Source: Deinococcus betulae (lineage in GTDB: Bacteria > Deinococcota > Deinococci > Deinococcales > Deinococcaceae). Taken from it: a stretch of 64,000 nt of DNA. Shown piece after piece: positions 33,213 through 43,304 of this stretch (position 1 is its first letter; each line of letters starts with the position of its first letter). A program made the position numbers and the translations under genes. Location of the stretch: assembly GCF_020166395.1 (NCBI RefSeq), contig NZ_JAIQXU010000004.1, positions 124,001-188,000 of the forward strand. The letters are read 5' to 3'. Under the pieces are notes generated by a model, which saw only the letters and a program-made list of their open reading frames with translations, was not told the DNA's origin and made no database searches.

Positions 33213-33989
33213 ATGCGGACTCTCACGCTTTTTAATCACGCGGGCGGGGTTATGAAATCCAGCTTGACCCGCGACGTCGGCTACACGCTGGCAGCCGCCG
33301 GGCAACGCGTGCTTCTGATTGACCTGGACCCGCAGGCCAATCTCACGGACTGGCTGGGCGTTAGCGGCGTGACCCGCGATCAGACGGTCTACAACACCGC
33401 CACACGCGGAGATGATTTACCGCCGCCCGTTGAGGTCCATGGCCTGCATGTGGTACCCAGTGACGTGTCGTTAGCACTGGCCGAGGGACAGATGCTGGGT
33501 GTGGTGGGGGCTCATCTGCATCTGCGCCAGGCGTTGGCGAAATGGGCCGACCAGTACGACGTCGTCCTCATTGACAGCCCACCCAGTCTGGGGCAGCTGT
33601 CTATACTTGGTGCACTGGCAGCCGACCATCTGATTGTGCCGGTGCCCACTCGGCAAAAAGGCATGAATGCGCTGGCCGGGCTCGGGGAGGCAATGGCCAC
33701 TTACCGCAAATTGCGCCCCGACCTCACCGTGGCGCTGTATGTTCCAACCCTCTATGACGCCCGGCGCTCTCATGACCGGGAAGCTTACGCAGCTTTAAAA
33801 GACCTGCTCAGTCCACTGGCGAGCCCTATTGCTGATCGGGGCGCCGTGTGGAATGACAGTGCCAGTGCGGGCCAGCCGGTCGGCGTCTATGCGCCTGGCA
33901 GTCCCGTTCACCGCGACGTGCTGCGGGCCAGCGCGGAGATTGCTCACGCGGCAGGCCTCAATGTGCAGATTGAAGGGGCCACGGCATGA
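33213..33989 (+). CDS. parA: ParA partition ATPase
   Basis: A 258-residue ATPase that would segregate the replicon together with ParB. Start ATG 33213 has TAATCT 8 bases upstream and no ribosome binding site (leaderless pattern). The Walker A region reads [12 protein letters not shown] instead of the usual KGGVGKTT: the signature Lys is Ala and the Gly before the catalytic Lys is Met. The other motifs are normal: [12 protein letters not shown] (A'), [14 protein letters not shown] (Walker B), and the later [12 protein letters not shown]. It overlaps parB by four bases (ATGA). Short N-terminus, as in chromosome-type (Ib-like) ParA without its own DNA-binding domain. Confidence 0.9.
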   Translation: MRTLTLFNHAGGVMKSSLTRDVGYTLAAAGQRVLLIDLDPQANLTDWLGVSGVTRDQTVYNTATRGDDLPPPVEVHGLHVVPSDVSLALAEGQMLGVVGAHLHLRQALAKWADQYDVVLIDSPPSLGQLSILGALAADHLIVPVPTRQKGMNALAGLGEAMATYRKLRPDLTVALYVPTLYDARRSHDREAYAALKDLLSPLASPIADRGAVWNDSASAGQPVGVYAPGSPVHRDVLRASAEIAHAAGLNVQIEGATA

Positions 33990-34858
33990 AAAAGGCGCGG
34001 CCCGTCATTGGGTCACGGCTGAGCGGCCTGGTGCCTGGAATAGACACCCTGGCGCAGCCAGCCACGACGACGTTGCCCACCGATCAGCTGACGCCGGGGG
34101 CGTTTCAGCCGCGCCTGCACTTCAGCACCGAGAGCCTGGCTGAACTGAGCGCCAGCATCCGGGAACAGGGCGTGCTGCAACCTCTCCTGGTGCGTCCATT
34201 GCCTTCAGGGGCCTATGAAATTGTGGCGGGTGAGCGCCGCTGGCGGGCCGCGCAGCAGGCGGGTTTGGACGAACTCCCGGTGCTAATTCGGCGCCTGAGC
34301 GACCTGGAAGCCCGGCTGGCGGCAGCGGTCGAGAATTTGCAGCGCGAGGACTTGAACGTGATGGAAGAGGTCCGTGCCAAAGTGCAAGTTGCGGCCGCCA
34401 CCCTGAATGTTCCCGAAGACGCGGCCGTGGCCCGGCTGTTTGCCCTGGAACGCGATCCCGACCCAACTCTGGTGGCGGCGCTGGACACCGCCTTTGGCGC
34501 CCTGGGCCGTGAGTCGTGGCGCAGTTTTATTCGCAACCGCGCGGCGCTCCTGAACCTGCCTGAAGACGTGCAGATTGCCGTGCGCGCCGGCCTGGACTAC
34601 CGCAAGGCGCTGATTATTGGCCGCGCGCCTGCAGCTGACCGGGCCCACCTGATTGAAGGGGCGCTGGCAGGGGCCACCGTGGCCGAGTTGCGTGAACAGG
34701 TGGCCGGCCGACAAGATGCTGAGCCGGATCTGGGTCAGCTGGTCGCCCGTCAGCTGCGGGACCGCCGCGTGCTCAGTCGTCTGGATGACCGCCGCCGTGC
34801 CAAGGTGCAGAAGCTGCTGCGGCAGTTGCAGGACCTGCTGACCCAGGACGAGGCGTGA
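33986..34858 (+). CDS. parB: ParB centromere-binding protein
   Basis: A 290-residue ParB/Spo0J-type protein. The N-terminal CTPase/ParB domain has [33 protein letters not shown], the signature [13 protein letters not shown], and [10 protein letters not shown] central helix-turn-helix region follows (about 130-230), more divergent than in chromosomal ParB. The C-terminal basic helix ([20 protein letters not shown]) would dimerise. It lies in an operon with parA; the likely binding site is the palindrome upstream of parA. Confidence 0.9.
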   Translation: MKKARPVIGSRLSGLVPGIDTLAQPATTTLPTDQLTPGAFQPRLHFSTESLAELSASIREQGVLQPLLVRPLPSGAYEIVAGERRWRAAQQAGLDELPVLIRRLSDLEARLAAAVENLQREDLNVMEEVRAKVQVAAATLNVPEDAAVARLFALERDPDPTLVAALDTAFGALGRESWRSFIRNRAALLNLPEDVQIAVRAGLDYRKALIIGRAPAADRAHLIEGALAGATVAELREQVAGRQDAEPDLGQLVARQLRDRRVLSRLDDRRRAKVQKLLRQLQDLLTQDEA

Positions 34859-34871
34859 GCCTCGGTCGCCC

Positions 34872-35756
34872 GTGACGGTCGCTGGTCTGAGTTTAGGGCT
34901 GGACGCTGGGGGCAGCGCAACCAAATGGGCGCTGCTGCGCGGTGGGGCCGTGGTGGCCTCGGGGCGCACACCGCCCCTGACGGCTGCCCTGCTGGCCGCG
35001 CCACAGGGCCAGGCCAACGTGCAGGCGCTGCGGCAAGCGCTGCCGGCCCGGCCCGAACGCCTGCACGCTGGCGTCCCAGGGCTGAGCGCTGCGTCGCCCC
35101 AGGCCGAACTGGTGGCCGGTCTATTGGCCGAGGCCCTGGGCCTGCCCCGCACCCAGCTGAGTATCGAGAGTGACCTGGACCTGGCCTACCGCGCACACCT
35201 GGCGCCGGGAGCGGGCGTGCTGCTGTATGCGGGCACCGGCAGCGTGGCCTATCACGTCACGCGTGGCGGCGAGGTGCGGCGAGCAGGTGGCCGCGGTTAC
35301 CGCATAGGTGACGATGGGGCCGGTTTCAGTCTGGGCCGCGCCGCCCTGCGCTGGGTGACGGACGCCCTGGACGAAGGGCTGGTGCCTGCCACGCCTCTGG
35401 CTCAAGAGGTGGCGGCCGTGACTGGTGGTCTGGACTGGGACACACTGCGCGCTTTTGCCTACGACACCCCAGGCGCAGGCGCTGTGGCCACTCTGGCCCC
35501 CGCCGTGGGCCGCGCTGCCGATGCAGGTGACCCAGCCGCCCAGACCATGCTGGAGGACGCCGCGCAGGCGCTGGCTGGCCTGGCCCGGCGTGTTCAGGCG
35601 CGCGTGGGTGTATTGCCAGTCACGGCTACCGGCGGCGCGCTGCGGGTGTCTGGCCGATTTATGGCGGCGCTGGGACGGGCGCTGCCGGGTGTGGCGGTGC
35701 AGCAGCGCGACCATGCAGAGGCGGCGGCGCGCTACGCCGAGAGCCGGCTGGCTTAG
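34872..35756 (+). CDS. BadF/BcrA-type sugar kinase-like ATPase
   Basis: A 294-residue protein of the ASKHA fold, most like the BadF/BadG family and N-acetylglucosamine kinases. It has the phosphate-1 loop LGLDAGGSATKWALL at the N-terminus, YAGTGSVAYHV (phosphate-2 region) near 120, GRGYRIGDDGAGFSLGRAAL, and TATGGALRVSGRF (adenosine region) near 255. Start is GTG 34872, 13 bases after the parB stop, so it may be read through from parAB. Substrate is likely an amino sugar, perhaps from cell-wall recycling. A link to partition is not expected; position may be chance. Confidence 0.8.
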   Translation: MTVAGLSLGLDAGGSATKWALLRGGAVVASGRTPPLTAALLAAPQGQANVQALRQALPARPERLHAGVPGLSAASPQAELVAGLLAEALGLPRTQLSIESDLDLAYRAHLAPGAGVLLYAGTGSVAYHVTRGGEVRRAGGRGYRIGDDGAGFSLGRAALRWVTDALDEGLVPATPLAQEVAAVTGGLDWDTLRAFAYDTPGAGAVATLAPAVGRAADAGDPAAQTMLEDAAQALAGLARRVQARVGVLPVTATGGALRVSGRFMAALGRALPGVAVQQRDHAEAAARYAESRLA

Positions 35757-35780
35757 GGCCTGCTACGCGAGGAGAGAGTC

Positions 35781-36890
35781 TTACGAGGTCTCGGTGACGG
35801 CAATCATCAGCTCCACCAGGGCTGGGTCAAACTGCTGGCCCGCCTGGGCGCGCAGTTCGGCCACCGCTTCCTCGTGGGTCCAGGCCCGCTTGTAGGGGCG
35901 GTGGCTGGTCAGGGCGTCATAGACATCGCACAGGGCGAAGACGCGGCCTTCCAGACTGATGGCCTCGCCCGCTTTGCCCGCCGGGTAGCCGCCGCCGTTC
36001 CATCGCTCATGATGGTCCTGAATCACGTCCAGCGCCGCTCTGGGCAAAAAGGTCAGGGCGCTGGCAAAGCGGCCTCCGGCCTCCACATGTGAGCGCATGA
36101 CCACCCATTCGGCCTCGGTCAAGCGGCCCGGCTTGAGCAAGATGGCGTCGGGCACCGCAATCTTGCCAATGTCATGGAGGTAGGCGCCCCAGCGCAGCGC
36201 TTCCAGGCGTTCTGGCTCCCAGCCCAGCCGGGCCGCCACGCGCAGCGCCAGACTGGTCACGCGGTCGGTGTGGCCCTGCGTTTCTCCGTCGCGGGCTTCC
36301 AGGGCGAGACCCAGGGCGCGCAGGGCGGCTTCATGCGCTTGCCGCGCGTGTTCCTCGGCGACCAGCCGGCCCGACAGCGCGGCAATCGTCCCCGAGACCA
36401 TGGTGAACAGCGCGGCTTCCTCACTGCGCCAGATGTGCGGCGTCAGGGTGTGCATCAGGAAAGCGCCCAGCAGCCGGCCGTCGCGGGTGCGCACCGGCGC
36501 GGCGGCCACGCTGGCCACCCCCAACTCGGGAAAGCCGGCTGTGTCAGAGCTGGCGGCGGTGTCATCGTAGAACAAGGGCCCCGCCGTCTGTTCCAGGGCC
36601 AGCAGCAACGGTGTGCCTGCCGGCAGCCCGTGGGCAGCAATGGCCTGCATGCCAGGTGTGGCGGGCATCTCGCCCGTAGCTGCGCGCACCCGGTAGGCCA
36701 GCTCCCGGCCTTCAAGCTGAAAATAGGCCGACCCCACCGCCGCCGTCTCGCTGACCAGCTTCTCCAGCGTTGGGGTCACACCGGCCGCCAGGGACGGCGC
36801 CGCCAGGGCCAATTGGGTCAGTTGCAGCAGGTCACGGGCGGTGTCCTCGCGCGACAGAGCAGAAGGCGAGGAGAGGAAGTCGGCGCTCAT
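35781..36890 (-). CDS. GAF-HD-GYP cyclic di-GMP phosphodiesterase
   Basis: A 369-residue cytoplasmic protein. Residues about 15-175 form a GAF-like sensor domain. Residues about 190-365 form an HD-GYP domain with the metal ligands intact: QGHTDRVTSLALRV, YLHDIGKIAVPDAIL (HD), RSHVEAG, IQDHHERWNGGGYPAG (the HHExxxGxGYP signature), and LCDVYDALTSHRPYK. It should hydrolyse cyclic di-GMP to GMP, opposing the diguanylate cyclase at 3273. ATG 36890 is preceded by TAGACT at 7 bases, a leaderless promoter. The gene converges with the BadF-type kinase gene. Confidence 0.9.
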   Translation of the reverse strand: MSADFLSSPSALSREDTARDLLQLTQLALAAPSLAAGVTPTLEKLVSETAAVGSAYFQLEGRELAYRVRAATGEMPATPGMQAIAAHGLPAGTPLLLALEQTAGPLFYDDTAASSDTAGFPELGVASVAAAPVRTRDGRLLGAFLMHTLTPHIWRSEEAALFTMVSGTIAALSGRLVAEEHARQAHEAALRALGLALEARDGETQGHTDRVTSLALRVAARLGWEPERLEALRWGAYLHDIGKIAVPDAILLKPGRLTEAEWVVMRSHVEAGGRFASALTFLPRAALDVIQDHHERWNGGGYPAGKAGEAISLEGRVFALCDVYDALTSHRPYKRAWTHEEAVAELRAQAGQQFDPALVELMIAVTETS

Positions 36891-37001
36891 GGCAAAGAGT
36901 CTAGGAAAGCGGGTCTTTCAGCTTTCGTGCAGAGCTTGACCGTGAGGAGGGGTGTGGCGGGCAACGGTCCTACTTAAACGGAAGAGGCCGCTGGCCCATC
37001 C

Positions 37002-37979
37002 TCACCCCTCCTGAAGTAGTGCGTGGGCGGTGCGGTCGTCCACCACCAGCGTCGTCATCAGGCCACCGGCCAGGGCGGCGCGCAGGGCCGTGACTTTGCC
37101 TAGGCCACTGACCACGCAGACCGAGTGCCCAGCGCGCAGGGTGCCCAGGTCTGGGCCGCTGCTGCGCGCGTTGATGGGCAGACCAGTCCAGGTACCGTCG
37201 GTGCGGAAAAACACGGTGGCAATGTCGCCGGCCACCCCCTGCGCCAACAGCGCCTGCTGGTCTGCTCCACTGAGGTAGCCGGCCGCGTAGACATGGCTGG
37301 GCACCTGTGCATGGGCCGACCCCACCGAGTACAGGCGCACGTCCGCGCGGGCCTGAAGGGCCAGCACCTGCCCCACGCTGCGTTCGCGCCACATGGCGGC
37401 GCGGGTGGCGGGGTCGTCAAAAAAGGTCGGCACCGGGAACAGGTGGGCGCGTGCGCCGTAAGCCCCAGCAAAGCGCGTCATGGTGTCGGTGACAAAGCCG
37501 TCCGTAAAGTCCAGCGCGCTGGCACTGCCGTTGAGCTGCACCACCTGCAGGCCGGCCAGCGGGCGCGGCGTCAGCACACGCGACACGGCGTCCAGGGTGG
37601 TCCCCCAGGCCAGCCCCAGCACCTGCCCAGGCCGCAGGGTCTGGTTCAGCAGCCGCGCAGCAGCCACGGCCACCCGCTCCAGCCAGACCGCTTCGGGGCT
37701 GTGCGGCGGCACCGGGACCACGTGGGGCGTCAGGAATGGGTAGCGGGCACGCAACTGCGCCTCCAGGCTCTGCGGCGCGGAATGTGGATCGTGAATGCGG
37801 ATCTCGACCAGACCGCTGCGGCGGGCGTAGGTGAGCAGGCGGCTGACTTTGGGCCGCGACAGCCGCAGTTCCTGGGCAATGGCCTCTGTGGTCAGGCCCT
37901 GGTGGTAATACAGGCGGGCCACCTGCGCCGCCTGTGCGGCCTGGTCGTCCCGGAGCGCCTCTGTCACGTCCCGCAGCAT
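37002..37979 (-). CDS. SorC-family sugar-responsive regulator of the glp genes
   Basis: A 325-residue regulator of the SorC/DeoR-type family. The helix-turn-helix covers about 20-65 (LYYHQGLTTEAIAQELRLSRPKVSRLLTYARRSGLVEI), the usual SorC pattern. The sugar-phosphate-binding domain follows, with LGLAWGTTLDAV, VQLNGSA, and the late GDIATVFFRTDGTW. It is divergent from glpK, with two TGTTCA-type elements in between, so it most likely senses glycerol 3-phosphate or a related metabolite. I start at ATG 37979; a TTG extension to 38009 would run into the operator. Using a SorC rather than a GlpR (DeoR) protein for glycerol genes is less common. Confidence 0.82.
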   Translation of the reverse strand: MLRDVTEALRDDQAAQAAQVARLYYHQGLTTEAIAQELRLSRPKVSRLLTYARRSGLVEIRIHDPHSAPQSLEAQLRARYPFLTPHVVPVPPHSPEAVWLERVAVAAARLLNQTLRPGQVLGLAWGTTLDAVSRVLTPRPLAGLQVVQLNGSASALDFTDGFVTDTMTRFAGAYGARAHLFPVPTFFDDPATRAAMWRERSVGQVLALQARADVRLYSVGSAHAQVPSHVYAAGYLSGADQQALLAQGVAGDIATVFFRTDGTWTGLPINARSSGPDLGTLRAGHSVCVVSGLGKVTALRAALAGGLMTTLVVDDRTAHALLQEG

Positions 37980-38001
37980 ACGGCAAGACCAGAGGCTGAT
38001 T

Positions 38002-38051
38002 CTGAACAAATGTTCAGAGGGTTTGACTTTTTGTTCAAGGGGTGGTGTGCT
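38002..38051 (+). promoter_or_regulatory. Operator and promoter of glpKD
   Basis: CTGAACA-AA-TGTTCAG (38002-38017) is a 7-bp perfect dyad typical of SorC-family operators. A second TGTTCA half-site lies at 38032-38037. Between and around them are TTGACT (38023-38028) and, 17 bases later, TGTGCT (38046-38051), a plausible promoter reading toward glpK. A repressor bound to both elements would cover the -35 box. Confidence 0.65.
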
Positions 38052-38092
38052 GGTGACTGCGTCTCGCCTCTCCCCTTTCCCGCAGGAGCCAC

Positions 38093-39588
38093 ATGACCAG
38101 ATACATCCTGGCCCTTGATCAGGGCACCACCAGCAGCCGCGCCATCGTGTTTGACCGGCAGGGCCAGATTCGATTCACGGCCCAAAAGGAGTTCCCGCAG
38201 CATTTTCCTCAGCCGGGCTGGGTTGAGCACGACCCGCGTGACCTCTGGAGCACCCAGATTGGCGTGGCGCAGGAAGCCATCAGCGGGGCGGGGCTGCGGG
38301 CCTCGGACCTGGCGGCCATCGGGATTACCAATCAGCGCGAAACCGTGCTGGTGTGGGACCGCGCCACGGGGGAGCCGATTCACCGCGCCATCGTGTGGCA
38401 GGACCGCCGCACCGCGCCCCTGTGCGACGCCCTGCGGGCCCAGGGTCACGAGGGACTGATTCGGGAGAAGACAGGGCTGCTGCTGGACGCCTATTTCAGC
38501 GGCACGAAAATCGCCTGGATGCTGGACGCCGTGCCCGGTGCGCGTGACCGTGCCGAGCGCGGCGAGCTGGCCTGCGGCACGGTAGACACCTGGCTGGTGT
38601 GGCAACTGACGGGCGGTGAACTGCACGTCACCGATACCTCCAATGCCAGCCGCACCCTGCTGCTGAACATTCACACCGGCGACTGGGACGATGACCTGCT
38701 GGCCCTTCTGCGGGTGCCGCGCGCGCTGCTGCCCCAGGTGCGGCCCAGCAGCGAAGTGTACGGCGAAACCGCGCCGGGCTTGCTGGGCGCCCGCGTCAAG
38801 ATCGCGGGCATCGCCGGAGATCAGCAGGCGGCGACCTTCGGGCAGGTGTGCCTGCACCGGGGGATGGCCAAAAATACCTACGGCACCGGCTGTTTCATGC
38901 TGATGAACACGGCTGACGAGGTCGTGACCAGTCAGAACCGCCTGCTGTCCACTGTGGCCTGGCAGCGCGGCGAGGCGCGGACCTACGCTCTGGAAGGCTC
39001 GGTGTTTGTGGCGGGCGCGGTGGTGCAGTGGCTGCGCGACGGCCTGGGCCTGATCCGGGACGCGGCCGAGGTTGAGGCGCTGGCCACGAGCGTGCCCGAC
39101 AGTGGCGGCGTCTTTTTTGTGCCGGCGTTTGTGGGCCTGGGGGCGCCGTACTGGGACCCCTACGCCCGCGGCACCGTGGTTGGCCTGACGCGCGGCAGTA
39201 CTGGGGCCCACTTGGCACGCGCCGCGCTGGACAGCGTGGCCTTTCAGGCCGCCGACCTGCTGGACGCCATGGAGCGGGACAGCGGCGTGGGGCTCAGTGA
39301 CCTGCGGGTAGACGGCGGGGCCAGCCGCAACAACCTGCTGATGCAGGTGCAGGCCGACCTGCTGGGCGTGACGGTCACCCGCCCGAAGGTCACCGAGACC
39401 ACGGCGCTGGGCGCGGCTTTTCTGGCTGGCCTGGCTGTGGGCTACTGGCAGGATGAGGCCGAACTGGAAGCGCTGTGGCAGGTGGACCGTCAGTTCGAGC
39501 CGGGGCTGGACCCGGCCGATCGGGAGCAGCGTCTGGCCCGCTGGCGCCGCGCCGTGGAGCGCAGCCGCGCCTGGGCTGAGGAGGACGT

Positions 39589-39592
<4 letters not shown>
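38093..39592 (+). CDS. glpK: Glycerol kinase
   Basis: A 499-residue cytoplasmic FGGY kinase that phosphorylates glycerol to sn-glycerol 3-phosphate with ATP. The N-terminus [17 protein letters not shown], the glycerol contact region [45 protein letters not shown], and the C-terminal [17 protein letters not shown] are all diagnostic. Full family length. AGGAG lies 5 bases before the ATG. It overlaps glpD by four bases (ATGA). No glycerol facilitator gene is adjacent, so uptake must be by diffusion or a distant glpF. Confidence 0.95.
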
Positions 39593-41196
<1,604 letters not shown>

Positions 41197-41208
41197 CAGA
41201 TTGGAAAG

Positions 41209-42876
41209 GTGACCGCTCCTTCTGCTGATGCCCTGGCGACCCTGGACAGGCAGGCTTCGGCGCTGCTTGACCGTCTGGAAGCGCTGCGCCGCCAGCCCGT
41301 GACGCCCCAGACCCTGCCCGAATGGCTGAGCGCCTGGAGACGGATCAAATGCGACGTGCAAACCCTGTGGGGGACGCAGATCTGGGCCACCAATGTGGAC
41401 ACCAGAGACGCCGAGGCCTGAGCCTGCTACCGCCACCTCATGAGCGTCTGGATTCCGCAGCTCGGCGCGCACGACGAGCCGCTGGCCCGCCTGGCCCTGG
41501 AGGCGGGGGTGGCTGACCGCTTTCCCGGTCTCGCCCTGAAACTGCGGGCAGACCTGGGGGGCCAGCAGAGTGACACCCTGCGGGCCCTCTTCTCTCAGGA
41601 GCGCCTTCTGGGCAGCGAACACGACGTCATCACGGCCAATCAGGTGGCTTCGTGGGCAGGCGAGTCCCTCAGCCTGCAAGAGGCGCAGGCCCGACTGAAC
41701 CACATGGGCGACTCGCCCGAACGCCGCGCGCTTTGGGAGGCCGTGAACACGTCCACCCTACAAGGCGCGCAGGAACTGGATAAGCTGTTCAGCCGCCTGC
41801 TGGGGCTGCGCCAGCAGATGGCGGCGGCAGCAGGCGCCGACACCTACGCCGACCACGTCTGGCAGCAGACCGGGCGGGAATACACCATTGCCCAGACCGA
41901 AGCGTTCGTGGATGACCTGGCCCAGCTCTTTGCGCCGTTGCAGACGCTGGTTGCCGAGCGCCGGGCCAGGCAGCTGGGCACGGACAGGCTGCGGCCGTGG
42001 CACCAGACGGTGCGGGTCAACGCGCTGACTGGCACGCCTCTGGCTGTCGAGGAGTACCTGCCCGCCGTACGGCAGATTCTGGCCGCGCTTGACCCGGCCT
42101 TTGCCGCCGTCGTGAACAGGTTGGAAAGAGAAGGAGGCATTGACCTCGTGCCCCGCCCCGGCAAGGTTCAGGGCAACTTTGCGCTGCTGCTCTCGGCCCA
42201 GGCCACTGCGCGGGTGCTATGTAACGTCACAAGAGGTCTGGACGAATTCCGCGCCCTGTTGCACGAACTGGGGCACGCCATTCATTTTGTCACCCTGTCC
42301 AGCCAGCCTGAAACTACCCTCTGGGACACCTACGATTTTCAGGAAGTCTGCGAATTCTACGCTTTTGTGTTCACCATGCTGGGCACCGAGCAGGCTGCCA
42401 GACACTTTGACCTGAGCCCCGAAGACCACCAGAAATACCGACGGTCTCTGGCAGAAAGTTTCCTGACACGGCTGCGCTCGGTGGATGAGCGGGTGCGGTT
42501 TGAGCTGTGGGTGTACCGGCAGCGCGGCGCGGTCACCCCCGCCGAAATGGACGCGGCCTTCCTGTCGCTGACCCAGCAGTCTGCCGTGGACTGGACGGGC
42601 CACGAGGCCATGCTGGCCAAGGGCTGGCAGAGCCCATTTCTCTTCCAGTTCAGCTTTTACAACATTGAGTACGCCATCGCCACCATCGCGGCGCTGCTGT
42701 TCTTCAAGGCTTACCAGGAGGCGCCGCAGGAGGCGATGGCCAGATTCAAACGTGCCATGCGGATGGGCGCGACCGCCGGACCAACGGCTATCTTTGCGGA
42801 GGCAGGCATCTCGTTTCCCTTCTCGCGGGCGCAGTTGGAAACCGCCCGCGCCGTGCTGGCGGACTGGCTCAGCTAG
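41209..42876 (+). pseudogene. M3-family oligoendopeptidase interrupted by in-frame TGA
   Basis: One reading frame of 556 codons with a single TGA at 41419-41421. Upstream codons (from GTG 41209) encode the usual N-terminal helices of an M3 metallopeptidase (ATLDRQASALLDRLEAL, WATNVDTRDAEA). Directly after the stop the frame continues ACYRHLMSVWIPQL without shift. The catalytic zinc motif HELGHAIH is intact (HExGHxxH, about codon 355) with the downstream Glu region FQEVCEFYAF. A CGA-to-TGA change would explain the stop. The remaining open part could start at ATG 41440 and would lack about 75 residues. Likely a cytoplasmic peptidase broken recently, or a sequencing error; readthrough cannot be excluded. 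Starts 12 bases after glpD. Confidence 0.8.
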
Positions 42877-42879
42877 GTC

Positions 42880-43194
42880 CTATAGCCCAAAGACCCCGCG
42901 CTGCTGAGGGTGCACGAGGTCCGTGTACTCCGGGTGCTTGCGAATGTAGCCAGCAATAAAGGGGCACATGGGCACCACCCGCTTGCCCTGGGCGCGAACA
43001 TCGTCCAGGGCAAAGCGGGCCAGCTGGCTGCCCAGGCCTTCGCCCTCGTGGCCCTCCTCAATCACTGTGTGGGGCAGCATCACGGCGCCCTCGCCGGCGG
43101 GGCGAAACTCGGCGTAGCCCAGCACCTGCTCGCCCCGGAGCAGTTCATAGCGCTGGGTGTCGTCGTTGCGGCGAACTTCGGGGGTCTGGGTCAT
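42880..43194 (-). CDS. GNAT-like acetyltransferase (YjdJ type)
   Basis: A 104-residue small N-acetyltransferase-like protein. Family segments: YAEFRPAGEGAVMLPHTVIEEGHEGEGLGSQLARFALDD, where EGLGSQL corresponds to the acetyl-CoA loop, and KRVVPMCPFIAGYIRKHPEYTDLV at the end. This short single-domain form is common in bacteria and in the eukaryotic NATD1 proteins; the acceptor is unknown. It converges with the peptidase gene with a 3-base gap. Confidence 0.85.
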   Translation of the reverse strand: MTQTPEVRRNDDTQRYELLRGEQVLGYAEFRPAGEGAVMLPHTVIEEGHEGEGLGSQLARFALDDVRAQGKRVVPMCPFIAGYIRKHPEYTDLVHPQQRGVFGL

Positions 43195-43304
43195 GGCCTA
43201 TGGTGGCGCATAGCGGGCCGGACAGGCCATAGACAGGTTCTTCACGCAGCGTCTTCTGGCCAAGGCGGCCTCCTTCTGGGCGCGCGGCGTGTCACCATGC
43301 CCCT

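Noticed and set aside
41419..41421. Selenocysteine codon in the M3 peptidase
   Set aside because: The TGA is in a non-catalytic linker, family members have no Cys there, and no selenocysteine insertion hairpin was recognised just downstream.
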